In this document: one piece after another, positions 7,215 to 13,344 of the stretch | How the letters are laid out: every line of letters starts with the position of its first letter | Numbering within the stretch: position 1 is the first letter of the stretch | NCBI GenBank assembly: GCA_036493915.1 | Contig: DASXPA010000052.1 | Location: 1-13,692, forward strand | Source: Palsa-1392 sp036493915 | GTDB lineage: Bacteria; Verrucomicrobiota; Verrucomicrobiia; Chthoniobacterales; UBA10450 | Direction of reading: 5' to 3' | Length of the DNA: 13,692 nt | Notes under the pieces: model-generated | The model's database searches: none | Told to the model about the DNA's origin: nothing | The model's input: the letters and a program-made list of their open reading frames with translations, nothing else | Made by a program: the position numbers and the translations under genes

Positions 7215-7585
7215 TTAGACGATCGGCAAGGTCGGGAGCCTTCTCCCAAGACCGTGGCGCTCGGCGCGCCGAGCCAACGGTCAAGGACGGTGCCGGAGAC
7301 GCTCCGGAAATCGGTGTTGAACTTCAGGTCGCCGTTATCGAGCTCGGTGAGGCTCGGATATTTCCCAAACAACCCCGGCTTTACCCGACCACGGAGCACA
7401 AACATCCGCGCAGCTGCTCCATGATCGGTTCCACTGTTCGCATTCTCGACTCCGCGGCGGCCGAACTCGCTGAAGGTCAGGAGCGGGACGGGCTCGAAAT
7501 TTCCCTCATCTTTGGTCAGCGACAAAAGCAGTGAGGACGTCGTTCAGCTCCGCCATGAGATGATGGTGGGTGTGGCATCGATTTG
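7215..7585 (-). pseudogene. C-terminal remnant of a DUF1501 family gene, frameshifted
   Basis: On the minus strand one frame reads HHHLMAELNDVLTAFVADQ and then meets TGA (7506-7508). After a one-base shift near 7511-7515 the next frame continues DEGNFEPVPLLTFSEFGRR, followed by GTDHGAAARMFVL, GLFGKYPSLTELDNGDL and TDFRSVSGTVLDRWLG. These are the conserved C-terminal segments of DUF1501 proteins, which are secreted sulfatase-like proteins common in Planctomycetes and Verrucomicrobia. A second one-base shift near 7228 would restore a plausible family ending LPIV and stop TAA 7215-7217. About 300 N-terminal residues are missing: similarity fades near 7585, just before the ferredoxin gene. Two frameshifts plus truncation indicate a dead gene. 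Sequencing error could explain a shift but not the missing part. Confidence 0.8.
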
Positions 7586-7617
7586 ACCTCGCTGGCGACG
7601 CCCGCGACGCTGCGCCG

Positions 7618-7950
7618 ATGCCGCAACGCGACCGTTATCTCTTCGTCTGCACAAACCGTCGCGATGCCGAAAATCCGCGCGGTTCCTGCGCCGAGAAGGG
7701 GGCCGAAGCCGTCCACCAGGCACTAAAGGAGCAACTGGCCGCTCGAGGCCTGCATCAGCTGCGGGCGCGCGCCTGCAAGTCGAGTTGTCTCGACCAATGC
7801 GCAACCGGTATCACCATCCTGGTCGAGCCAGATCATTTTTTCTATGGAAGAGTCTCCCTCGCGGATGTGCCCGAGATCGTGGAAAGCCTCTTCACTGATC
7901 GTCGCGTCGAGCGGCTCGTGCTCAGCGAGAAAGATTTGGCTGCCGGTTGA
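7618..7950 (+). CDS. Thioredoxin-like [2Fe-2S] ferredoxin
   Basis: The product has 110 aa. The cluster ligands of the thioredoxin-like ferredoxin family are visible: C11 and C24 (C-x12-C) in the first half, and C57 and C61 (CLDQC) in the second, followed by the family segment TGITILVEPDHFFYGRV. An extra cysteine, C53, precedes the second pair. Such proteins are small cytoplasmic electron carriers, stand-alone or as domains of hydrogenase and NADH dehydrogenase subunits; no such partner is visible here. ATG 7616-7618 region: the chosen start is ATG at 7618, which begins right before the first beta strand (RYLFVC). GTG at 7570 would add 16 residues reading through the DUF1501 remnant and is less likely. 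No strong Shine-Dalgarno is present. Confidence 0.82.
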   Translation: MPQRDRYLFVCTNRRDAENPRGSCAEKGAEAVHQALKEQLAARGLHQLRARACKSSCLDQCATGITILVEPDHFFYGRVSLADVPEIVESLFTDRRVERLVLSEKDLAAG

Positions 7951-8038
7951 GAATTGCAGAAGCCCGGCATCGCCGATGGGTATCCGGTTTGAGACAATCT
8001 TCCGCTTCCGGCACAGGCAGTGCTATCCCAGGGTTGCG

Positions 8039-8410
8039 ATGGAGGAACCTCTGAGGATTCTGGCGGTGGATAACGAGCCGACGGTCACGCTTTCCCTGGG
8101 CTTCGTCTTTGCCGCGCCACGCTATCAGGTCACTACTGTCAAGAGCGGCCAGGAAGCGCTCGCCGAGCTCGATGCAAATCCCGATTCCTACGATGTGATC
8201 ATCGTCGATCAAAAGATGCCGAACCTCACGGGCACCGAATTGGTGGCGGCGATACAGGAACGCGGCGTCACGAGCAAAGTCGTTGTCTTGTCCGCGTTTC
8301 TTTCCCATGAGATCCGCGCCGCTTACGAACGAATGGGAGTGAGTGTGATGTTTGCCAAGCCCTTCGACGTCGTTGAGCTGCGCACGGCAGTGGACGGTCT
8401 CGTTGCCTGA
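8039..8410 (+). CDS. Single-domain response regulator (CheY-like receiver)
   Basis: The product has 123 aa and is a receiver domain with no output domain. The phospho-acceptor is D57 in VIIVDQKMP, the conserved Ser/Thr is S85 in VVVLSAF, and the conserved Lys is K107 in FAKPF. The acidic pair is DN (D11, N12) instead of the usual DD or DE, which may weaken Mg2+ binding. AGGG lies five bases before ATG 8039-8041, one of the better ribosome-binding sites in this window. No histidine kinase is adjacent, so the partner is unknown. It follows the ferredoxin gene after 88 bp in the same direction; a functional link is not implied by sequence. Confidence 0.88.
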   Translation: MEEPLRILAVDNEPTVTLSLGFVFAAPRYQVTTVKSGQEALAELDANPDSYDVIIVDQKMPNLTGTELVAAIQERGVTSKVVVLSAFLSHEIRAAYERMGVSVMFAKPFDVVELRTAVDGLVA

Positions 8411-8512
8411 TCTTTGGGGCGATCGCCTCCTCCGCCGCTCGTAATCCGCCGCTAGGAGGCTTGCCGATCACGGGGATTCCCCTTTCTTCGAGAATTTGAT
8501 ACCGTGGACCGC

Positions 8513-9202
8513 ATGAAGGATCAGTGCGCATCGGCCCGATGGAGCATCGTTTTTCTCGCCTTGCTGCTGACGACTCAGCTCTCCGCCGGCGGCAAAAAGC
8601 CCAGCGGAACCAGGATTGCCGACGCGAGCTCGACGGCGTGGGTGGAGGTAGCGAACACGGATGGCGTGGATATTTACAGCCGGACCCGTGCGGGCTCGCC
8701 TCTAAAAGAATTTCGCAGCGTCGGTGAGATCGATGCGCCTTCCAACGCCGTTTTCGCTATCCTGAATGATCCGCAAGCGTATCCCAGTTTCATGCCCTAC
8801 TGCGCGGAGTGCCGCGTCCTGCAACGGACCAAAAGCGGCGCGGTGATTTATCACCGCCTCGATTTGCCGTGGGTGAGCGATCGTGATTATACCTTGCGCT
8901 CGACCCATTCAAAAGTGCCCGGACCCAATGGCCCGATCTATCTTATTCGCTGGCAACCGGCGAATGATCTAGGCCCCGCACCCAAACCGGGCGTGGAGCG
9001 CGTCGAAGTCTGCGAGGGCAGTTGGCTGCTTGATCCGACCAGCACCAGGACGACCCGCGCCACATACCTCATTTACAGTGGGACCGGCGGAGCCATTCCG
9101 GCCTTCATTGCCAACCGGGAAAGGCAGATTGCGATTCGGAAAGTCTTCGATGCGCTTCGGGCCGAGGTGCGGAAACCGAAATACGCGCACGCGAAAAGGT
9201 GA
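8513..9202 (+). CDS. Secreted SRPBCC/START-like domain protein
   Basis: The product has 229 aa. The N-terminus is a signal peptide: ARW then the hydrophobic stretch SIVFLALLLTTQLSA (11-25), cleavage near SAG. Residues about 42-220 resemble the START/polyketide-cyclase-like helix-grip fold: WVEVANTDGVDIYSR, FRSVGEIDAPSNAVFAILND, YPSFMPYCAECRVL, IYHRLDLPWVSDRDYTL, and the C-terminal helix IANRERQIAIRKVFDALRAEV. The pattern of a coenzyme-Q-binding or START protein (DIPWVSDRDY-like segment) is clear, but the ligand is not. GTG 8504 is an alternative start three codons upstream. It would act in the periplasm or at the outer membrane (inference). The cysteines in MPYCAEC could be a redox or disulfide pair. 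Confidence 0.8.
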   Translation: MKDQCASARWSIVFLALLLTTQLSAGGKKPSGTRIADASSTAWVEVANTDGVDIYSRTRAGSPLKEFRSVGEIDAPSNAVFAILNDPQAYPSFMPYCAECRVLQRTKSGAVIYHRLDLPWVSDRDYTLRSTHSKVPGPNGPIYLIRWQPANDLGPAPKPGVERVEVCEGSWLLDPTSTRTTRATYLIYSGTGGAIPAFIANRERQIAIRKVFDALRAEVRKPKYAHAKR

Positions 9203-9222
9203 GGTAGCCCTTCTTGTTATAC

Positions 9223-9231
9223 GCCTAACGA
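9223..9231 (+). repeat. Intergenic copy of the enriched 9-mer GCCTAACGA
   Basis: Exact copies on the plus strand lie at 2062, 2633, 2975, 3773, 6051, 6551 and 9223; exact copies on the minus strand (plus reads TCGTTAGGC) lie at 1425 and 12999. One-mismatch copies lie at 146, 576, 3434, 4560, 5666, 6283 and 10182. This is the only exact copy outside a gene. It shows that the word is kept without coding constraint. Function unknown. Confidence 0.85.
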
Positions 9232-9253
9232 ACTACGCAGGGCGGTCATAGTG

Positions 9254-9271
9254 TCGGCTGTCTTCAGCCGA
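9254..9271. repeat. Hairpin of the dispersed TCGGCTG/CAGCCGA family
   Basis: Arms TCGGCTG and CAGCCGA enclose TCTT, followed by AATCTTTC. A degenerate second hairpin (CCGC...GCGG, about 9283-9302) follows. The layout matches 10274-10324, where the second hairpin is perfect, and 11119-11168. Confidence 0.65.
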
Positions 9272-9379
9272 AATCTTTCTCATCCGCGCAGTATCTTCAG
9301 CGGTCTTCACGGGTGCCGCAGTGACGGCGGAGCAACTTCGGGAACGGAATTGGGACCGATTTCAAAAATGCTTTGTAGC

Positions 9380-9420
9380 GTGCGCTGTCCTGAGCGCACC
9401 TGGGATTTCTCCTCCAGGTG
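9380..9420. repeat. Two overlapping hairpins in the convergent gap
   Basis: Hairpin 9380-9399 has arms GTGCGCT/AGCGCAC around GTCCTG. Hairpin 9397-9420 has arms CACCTGG/CCAGGTG around 10 bases. They share three bases, so only one can form fully at a time. The first has the GTC apex typical of the other hairpins here. Confidence 0.6.
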
Positions 9421-9573
9421 GCCTTTCTGAGGCACGCCGCAGCGATAGCCACCGGCAGCTCTTAGTAACTCCAAGCCGAGCAACCGCAAGGCAACCGACA
9501 GGGATCAGCGGAGAGGGTCTGGCTGGCACCTTATCCTGCCCAAGACCGGCGCCCCCCCGCGCTTCTTCCGCGT

Positions 9574-10065
9574 CTATTTCTTCTCAGGCAGCAACGATCC
9601 CGCCTCGGCGACGCATTGCCATTTGCCATCACGCTGCACCCAGGTGTCCACCCAACCATAAGTGTGGCTGAACGCCTTCCCATCCTTGTCCTTGCCCTTT
9701 TCCGTGGAAATCCCAGCGACCGTAGCCAAGTTGGGACCGTAGACATGGACCACCATTCTATCGGTCGTCGACGCGCTCAAGGTGTCGGTCTCGTTCTCCA
9801 TTTCCTTTAGCATGCCGGATTTATCGAGCATCTTGCCTTTGGAGTTCACACCGGCAAAGTCATCCGCCACGAGGTTACGGATGACGGAGACGCCGTGATC
9901 CTTGTGGAGCATGGCATCCCCCCAGGTGTTCTCCATTTGTTTCAGGTTTGCTTTGACTTCGCCGGTGCCCATTGGCTTGTCCGAGGCTGGTGCGGAAGTG
10001 GTGTGGAGCAGCGCACAAGAGGCCACCACTACGGCCAGAAGTGTGGGAGATTTCAGTGATTTCAT
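9574..10065 (-). CDS. Secreted DUF4440/SnoaL-like protein
   Basis: The product has 163 aa from ATG 10063-10065. The N-terminus MKSLKSPTLLAVVVASCALL is a signal peptide, with cleavage plausible after APA (about residue 27). VASC (14-17) also fits a loose lipobox, so a lipoprotein is possible. The mature part fits the DUF4440/NTF2-like pattern: NTWGDAMLHKDHGVSVIRNLVADDFAGVNSKGK is the helix-helix-strand start (shown in the family as W..A...D...l..l.ddf.g...G), and VVHVYGPNLATVAGIS and YGWVDTWVQRDGKWQCVAEA are the later strands. The longer frame up to 10218 adds residues without any family match and removes the signal peptide from the N-terminus. Function is unknown; members often bind small molecules or have lost catalysis. 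Confidence 0.8.
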   Translation of the reverse strand: MKSLKSPTLLAVVVASCALLHTTSAPASDKPMGTGEVKANLKQMENTWGDAMLHKDHGVSVIRNLVADDFAGVNSKGKMLDKSGMLKEMENETDTLSASTTDRMVVHVYGPNLATVAGISTEKGKDKDGKAFSHTYGWVDTWVQRDGKWQCVAEAGSLLPEKK

Positions 10066-10125
10066 TAATATATCTTTCGGTTGAGGTGTAAGGCCCATGG
10101 GGAAGCAAGAGCGCATTCCACGCGA

Positions 10126-10170
10126 GGCACTTCCAAGCGAGCGCGGACTTAGTCCGTCTGTCTTAGTGCC
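10126..10170. repeat. Nested palindrome upstream of the DUF4440-like gene
   Basis: Outer arms GGCACT (10126-10131) and AGTGCC (10165-10170) enclose a perfect inner palindrome with arms CGGACT/AGTCCG (10144-10156, single T at the centre). It lies 61-105 bases upstream of the gene start on the minus strand, where an operator or a 5' UTR structure could sit. No promoter boxes could be assigned with confidence. Confidence 0.5.
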
Positions 10171-10273
10171 GCACGCTATTTGACTAACGAATCGGAAGTC
10201 AAGAGATAATAAGTGCACGGTCTGCTGAGCCTGCCAGAAAGGCAGATCGCGGCCACACCCGCGCGTCTGGCCG

Positions 10274-10324
10274 TCGGCTGTCCCCCAGCCGAAATCATTT
10301 GGATTCGTCCGCTGAGACAGCGGA
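10274..10324. repeat. Paired hairpins, best copy of the dispersed family
   Basis: Hairpin 10274-10292 has arms TCGGCTG/CAGCCGA around TCCCC. Then comes AATCATTTGGATTCG, and hairpin 10308-10324 with arms TCCGCTG/CAGCGGA around AGA, followed by CTCTAC. It lies just downstream of the DUF892 gene (stop at 10358) on the minus strand and could end its transcript, but no T-run follows. Confidence 0.7.
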
Positions 10325-10357
10325 CTCTACAAAAGGGGATCCGCAGAGGATGCGTGC

Positions 10358-10918
10358 CTACTTTGAGCCCGCGCCGGCTTTCTTCAGGGACACCTGTTCG
10401 ATCAGCTTCTTAATTCCACTCTTGCCCGCGGCCAGTTTGCCGAGGAGTTCACTGGCCAGTTTCTCCTGGTTCAGAATCGAAGTGAGGACTGCCAGCTCAT
10501 GAGTGTAACGTTGCTCTTTGGCCGTGGCGCAAAGCGCCTTGTAAGAGTCGATCTCGAATTGCTCGATTTTTTGTCCGACCGCGATGAGTGAGGCATCCTG
10601 TTCCGAAGAAATCAGGCGCTTCCCAATCACCTTTACGCCCTCCGCGATCAGTCCGGTCATTCGTTTGCAGCCTTTCGTCGGCAATTCCACAGCCAGCGTT
10701 TTCGCGACATCCTTTACCGATTCCGCATGGTTCTTCGTTTCCGTCAGATGAAGGCGCAAGAGCGCTTTCAAATCCTGGGATTTGGCCGCCTTGATGATGA
10801 GCGGAAGCGCGAGGCTCAATTCCCTCTCCGACGTGTGCATCTCAGCGAGCTTGTTCACAAAGCCTTTCGGAGGCGCTGCCCCTTTGAAATTCGAGCTGGT
10901 CGTTTTTTTTGTTGTCAT
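10358..10918 (-). CDS. DUF892 (YciE/YciF-type) ferritin-like protein
   Basis: The product has 186 aa. It shows the four-helix pattern of DUF892: FVNKLAEMHTSERELSLALP (20-39), LKALLRLHLTETKNHAESV (50-68), CKRMTGLIAEG (84-94), IAVGQKIEQFEIDSYKALC (112-130) and TSILNQEKLASELLGKL (146-162). Likely metal-ligand residues E31/E33, H57, E60, H64, E119 and E122 are in place, with EQFEI in place of the family's usual EHYEI. Members are small ferritin-like stress proteins, induced in enterobacteria by osmotic or general stress; the role here is inferred. ATG 10916-10918 gives a lysine/threonine-rich tail before helix 1. No signal peptide, so it is cytoplasmic. Confidence 0.85.
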   Translation of the reverse strand: MTTKKTTSSNFKGAAPPKGFVNKLAEMHTSERELSLALPLIIKAAKSQDLKALLRLHLTETKNHAESVKDVAKTLAVELPTKGCKRMTGLIAEGVKVIGKRLISSEQDASLIAVGQKIEQFEIDSYKALCATAKEQRYTHELAVLTSILNQEKLASELLGKLAAGKSGIKKLIEQVSLKKAGAGSK

Positions 10919-11215
10919 GATTTCTTTGGCTCCGGTTATTGCTTCCCGCCTTTCCGTCGGGCTGGATTTGTCTTTCCTAAACCAATCGCAGCGCTTCCGA
11001 CTCGTGGTCGTGGCGCCCTTTGCTCCTTCGAGCGAGACGGAAATGCAGAGGGTTGAAGAGGGAACTCGCCGCGGCGAAACTGGACGCGCGGGAGCGGGGC
11101 TCTCGGCGCTTTTAGCGTAGGCTTTCCTCAGCAGATATCTTTCCGGTCTATCCGCTGATGGCAGCGGACGCTAGAAGCTTGAACGACCGCGCTCCTCTGG
11201 GCGATTATCCCACCA
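10919..11215. other. Divergent intergenic region with one hairpin-family copy
   Basis: This 297-bp region separates two divergent genes and must hold their promoters, but I cannot assign boxes with confidence. A diverged paired hairpin lies at 11119-11168: a degenerate first hairpin (GGCTTTCCTCAGC then ATATCTTTC), then a perfect one at 11151-11168. The part from 10919 to 11118 shows nothing recognisable apart from a lone octamer-like GAGGGTTGAAGAGG near 11048. Confidence 0.6.
11151..11168. repeat. Hairpin of the dispersed TCCGCTG/CAGCGGA family
   Basis: Arms TCCGCTG (11151-11157) and CAGCGGA (11162-11168) enclose ATGG. The arms equal those of 10308-10324 although the loop differs. It lies 48 bp upstream of the start of the membrane protein gene at 11216. 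Confidence 0.65.
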
Positions 11216-11830
11216 ATGAGCCTCGGCGGAGAGCGTGGAAGAACAATCGTCCACCTGCTTTTGGAAGTGGTGCTCATTGCCGTCGGCGTCTTCCTCGCCT
11301 TGTGGGCGAACAATTGGCACGAAAACCGCGAACATCGTGCGCAGGCACAGGCCGCCCTGCACAATTTCCTCGAAGAAATGCAAGCCAATCGTCAGACCAC
11401 GCAAAGTAATCGCACCTATCACAAAACGCTCAGGCGGGAGCTTGAGCGCTTCCTCGCAAGCAAAGAGCCGGCGAATGGAGAACGTTTCAAAAAGGAGGTT
11501 CGCTTCTACGGTGTACGTCCGGTCATCTTCGAGCACACCGCCTGGGATCTTGCCCTCGCCACCCAGTCCCTGTCCTATCTCAAACCGCAGTTAGCCTTCG
11601 ATATCTCGAAGGTCTACACTCAGCAGAGCGCCTTTCAGAACCTGGAGAACAGCTTCCTTGCCAGCGCTTATTCCCCTGCGACCCTCGCGGCCGACGACGC
11701 CACCGGGCTGGCGACCGCGATGGAGACCTATCTCGGCGACGTCAACGTGCAAGAGCCGGAGATCATCAGCCGTTACGAGAAAGTCATCCCCGAAATAAAG
11801 AGGGCCCTCGGCAACAACAACGTCCCTTGA
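11216..11830 (+). CDS. Single-pass membrane protein of unknown function
   Basis: The product has 204 aa. One N-terminal membrane segment is clear (IVHLLLEVVLIAVGVFLALW, 11-30), followed by ANNWHENREHRAQAQAALHNFLEEM, a charged helix likely to form a coiled coil. The pattern of a short N-terminus, a LLEVxLIxxGVxLAL membrane helix and then NNWxE recalls DUF6090-type proteins known from Bacteroidetes, but I would not assign that family firmly. The remaining part is mostly helical, with no cysteine and no catalytic motif. The first nine residues contain two Arg and a Lys-free charge pattern consistent with N-in topology, leaving the large domain outside the cytoplasm (inference). ATG 11216-11218 has no Shine-Dalgarno. 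It stands alone in its direction. Confidence 0.68.
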   Translation: MSLGGERGRTIVHLLLEVVLIAVGVFLALWANNWHENREHRAQAQAALHNFLEEMQANRQTTQSNRTYHKTLRRELERFLASKEPANGERFKKEVRFYGVRPVIFEHTAWDLALATQSLSYLKPQLAFDISKVYTQQSAFQNLENSFLASAYSPATLAADDATGLATAMETYLGDVNVQEPEIISRYEKVIPEIKRALGNNNVP

Positions 11831-12108
11831 TGATTTTCAATCGGGCTGTCCAAAGCTTCAGAAACGGGTTGCAAACCTTTAGAACGATCTACTTCCGCAA
11901 GAGATGAGGCGCGGAGGAATGCATCCCTCCGCAGACAATCTGACCCGCTGAGGAGAGCCAACTCTACAGGTTCAAAGCCTCGAATCTGGAAACCAGGAAT
12001 GCAGAAACGGTGAGGAAGTCGTCTCACCGCCGGCAGATCAGCGATCGCAGAGTCTCGCCGCAAGCGTTCGCTGCGAGTGCGGATGCATCCGCTGTGAGCA
12101 GCGGGCCG
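11831..12108. other. Gene-free stretch with degenerate hairpins
   Basis: I see no gene here. A hairpin lies at 11911-11932 (arms GCGGAGG/CCTCCGC, 8-base loop), followed by CCGCTGAGGAGAG and ACTCTACAGG, a decayed copy of the second hairpin and tail seen at 10308-10330. A perfect 14-bp palindrome GCGGATGCATCCGC lies at 12079-12092. Confidence 0.6.
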
Positions 12109-12297
12109 CTATCGACGTTTGCGGGCTGGATGCAACCCACCCGCGACCGGCAGCAACACCGACTCGACCCGTGGATCGTCCGCCAGCTTCTTATTCAACC
12201 GATCAATCGCAACTCCATCAGGATCGGTCAGCGACTGCTCGATCACGCGCCTGTCCCAGACCCTGTCATCAAGATAAAACAGCCGATTGGTTTTCAT
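12109..12297 (-). pseudogene. C-terminal remnant of an O-methyltransferase (family 3 / caffeoyl-CoA type)
   Basis: A minus-strand frame of 62 codons ends at TAG 12109-12111. It contains VWDRRVIEQSLTDPDGVAID, then RLNKKLADDPRVESVLLPVAGGLHPARKRR. This matches the last 50 or so residues of SAM-dependent O-methyltransferases, where a DNVLWxGxVxD segment is followed by DTVAIRxLNxKLxxDPR and LLPVGDGLxLARKR. The SAM-binding domain (about 150 residues) is absent upstream, and the 5' part (FYLDDRVW) is already altered. The LDN catalytic/metal segment appears as LDD. The start codon is not meaningful. It is a truncated, non-functional fragment; expression as a small protein is unlikely. Confidence 0.68.
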
Positions 12298-12425
12298 GCG
12301 GGGCCCTATCCGTGATTCGATAGTCCGCTGGCATGGCCGTAGCGCGCCTGCGAAGTTTTCAAGTTTCAGCGCATCGCGGCATCCACTAGCCGTTCGGTCG
12401 CCGATCCCGACAGGGAGACGAGAAG

Positions 12426-13160
12426 ATGAAACATCGAACTCGAAGAGCGTTCCTACGCGTTGGATTGATCACGGGTGCGTCCGCGCTCGCCTTTTCCGGT
12501 CGCCCGCTCCTGGCAGCGGAGGAGGCGAAGAAAGGCGACAAGGGAAAAGAGTCCGAGATCTCGCCGCCCGAGGATCTCATGCGCGAGCACGGCGTTCTCA
12601 AACGCATTCTCCTTATCTACGGCGAAGCGATCCGGCGGATGAGCAAAAACCAGGACCTGCCGGTCGAGGTCGTGCTCGATGCGGCGAAGATCGTGCGCAG
12701 TTTCGTCGAGGATTATCACGAGAAACTGGAGGAGAACTACCTCTTCCCGCGCTTCGAAAAGGCGGAGAAGCTGGTCGACCTGACCCACACTCTGCGCATC
12801 CAGCACGCGGCGGGTCGCAGAGTCACCGACCTTACCATGAGCCTCGCGAAACAAGGCACCCTCAAGGATCCGGCCGCGCGGACGCGATTCAGCGAGTCCC
12901 TGCAGCAATTCATTCGCATGTATAACCCGCATGAAGCACGCGAGGACACGATCCTCTTCCCAGCCTTCCGGGAAATTGTCAGCGCCCACGAGTTTGATTC
13001 GTTAGGCGAAGAATTCGAGAAGAAGGAAGACGAGCTTTTCGGCGAGGACGGCTTCCACAAGGTCGTCGACCACGTCGCCGGCTTGGAAAAAGAGCTTGGC
13101 ATCTATGAGCTGGCGCAATTCACCCCCACGCTTGGGCTGGATCAGAAAACCACGAGTTAG
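12426..13160 (+). CDS. Tat-exported hemerythrin HHE domain protein
   Basis: The product has 244 aa. The N-terminus HRTRRAFLRVGLITGASALA carries a twin-arginine signal (RRAFLR, R6-R7) with cleavage near LLA-AEE (about 30). A Lys/Glu linker precedes the hemerythrin four-helix bundle: LMREHGVLKRIL (H55), FVEDYHEKLEENYLFPRF (H98, E102), THTLRIQHAAGRRVTDL (H121, H127) and YNPHEAREDTILFPAFRE (H169, E173). These supply the five His and two carboxylate ligands expected for a diiron site binding O2 or other small molecules. Tat export suggests the protein folds and binds metal before export. GGGAG lies 8 bases upstream of ATG 12426, giving a good start. The function in the periplasm (O2/NO sensing, iron or redox) is not determined. 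An exact copy of the enriched 9-mer lies at 12999. Confidence 0.87.
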   Translation: MKHRTRRAFLRVGLITGASALAFSGRPLLAAEEAKKGDKGKESEISPPEDLMREHGVLKRILLIYGEAIRRMSKNQDLPVEVVLDAAKIVRSFVEDYHEKLEENYLFPRFEKAEKLVDLTHTLRIQHAAGRRVTDLTMSLAKQGTLKDPAARTRFSESLQQFIRMYNPHEAREDTILFPAFREIVSAHEFDSLGEEFEKKEDELFGEDGFHKVVDHVAGLEKELGIYELAQFTPTLGLDQKTTS

Positions 13161-13185
13161 AGAAGCTGTGCTCGGTCCTCCCTGC

Positions 13186-13204
13186 GCCGACCGCTTCGGC
13201 CGGC
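13186..13204. terminator. GC-rich hairpin after the hemerythrin gene
   Basis: Arms of 8 bases with one A-C mismatch (13186-13193 and 13197-13204) around CTT lie 25 bp after the stop codon. No T-run follows, so it is a weak candidate for a transcription end. Confidence 0.3.
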
Positions 13205-13344
13205 GGGCTGATCGGATCTGGCATGCCGGGCGGAAGCTGAGGATCCTCCATCGATTCGTCCGCCGTCGTGGTTCTCCTAGCCGTACACAAATAACCGACA
13301 ACCGCGTTTCGCAGAACGAATCCTGCTCCATTGATTCCGTTTAC

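Larger units (their letters stand above)
9203..9573. other. Gene-free stretch with hairpins and one copy of the enriched 9-mer
   Basis: This 371-bp gap lies between two convergent genes (stops at 9202 and 9574). I see no convincing gene; short frames here have no family resemblance. It holds the 9-mer at 9223-9231, hairpin 9254-9271, hairpin 9380-9399 and an overlapping hairpin 9397-9420. From about 9430 to 9573 I see nothing recognisable apart from a run of seven C near 9553. Confidence 0.7.

Noticed and set aside
8425..8460. Inverted repeat GCCTCCT/AGGAGGC after the response regulator gene as a terminator
   Set aside because: Arms of 7 bp are separated by 22 bases and no T-run follows; too weak to call.
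9212..9234. GCCTAAC / GTTAGGC words as integron attC core sites
   Set aside because: The core resembles the attC RYYYAAC box, but copies lie mostly inside unrelated housekeeping genes, have no paired inner boxes and no palindromic body, and there is no integrase or cassette layout.
592..12048. Palindromic GCGATCGC (cyanobacterial HIP1 word) at 592, 3096, 4920, 8419 and 12041
   Set aside because: Five copies is above a naive expectation of roughly 0.4, but GC-rich codon use (GCG, ATC, GAT, CGC) inflates this word. The excess is small next to that of the 9-mer, and genome-wide counts would be needed.
11773..12063. Minus-strand frame of 96 codons across the end of the membrane protein gene
   Set aside because: It overlaps a better supported gene on the other strand and reads through a hairpin; no domain or start signal supports it.
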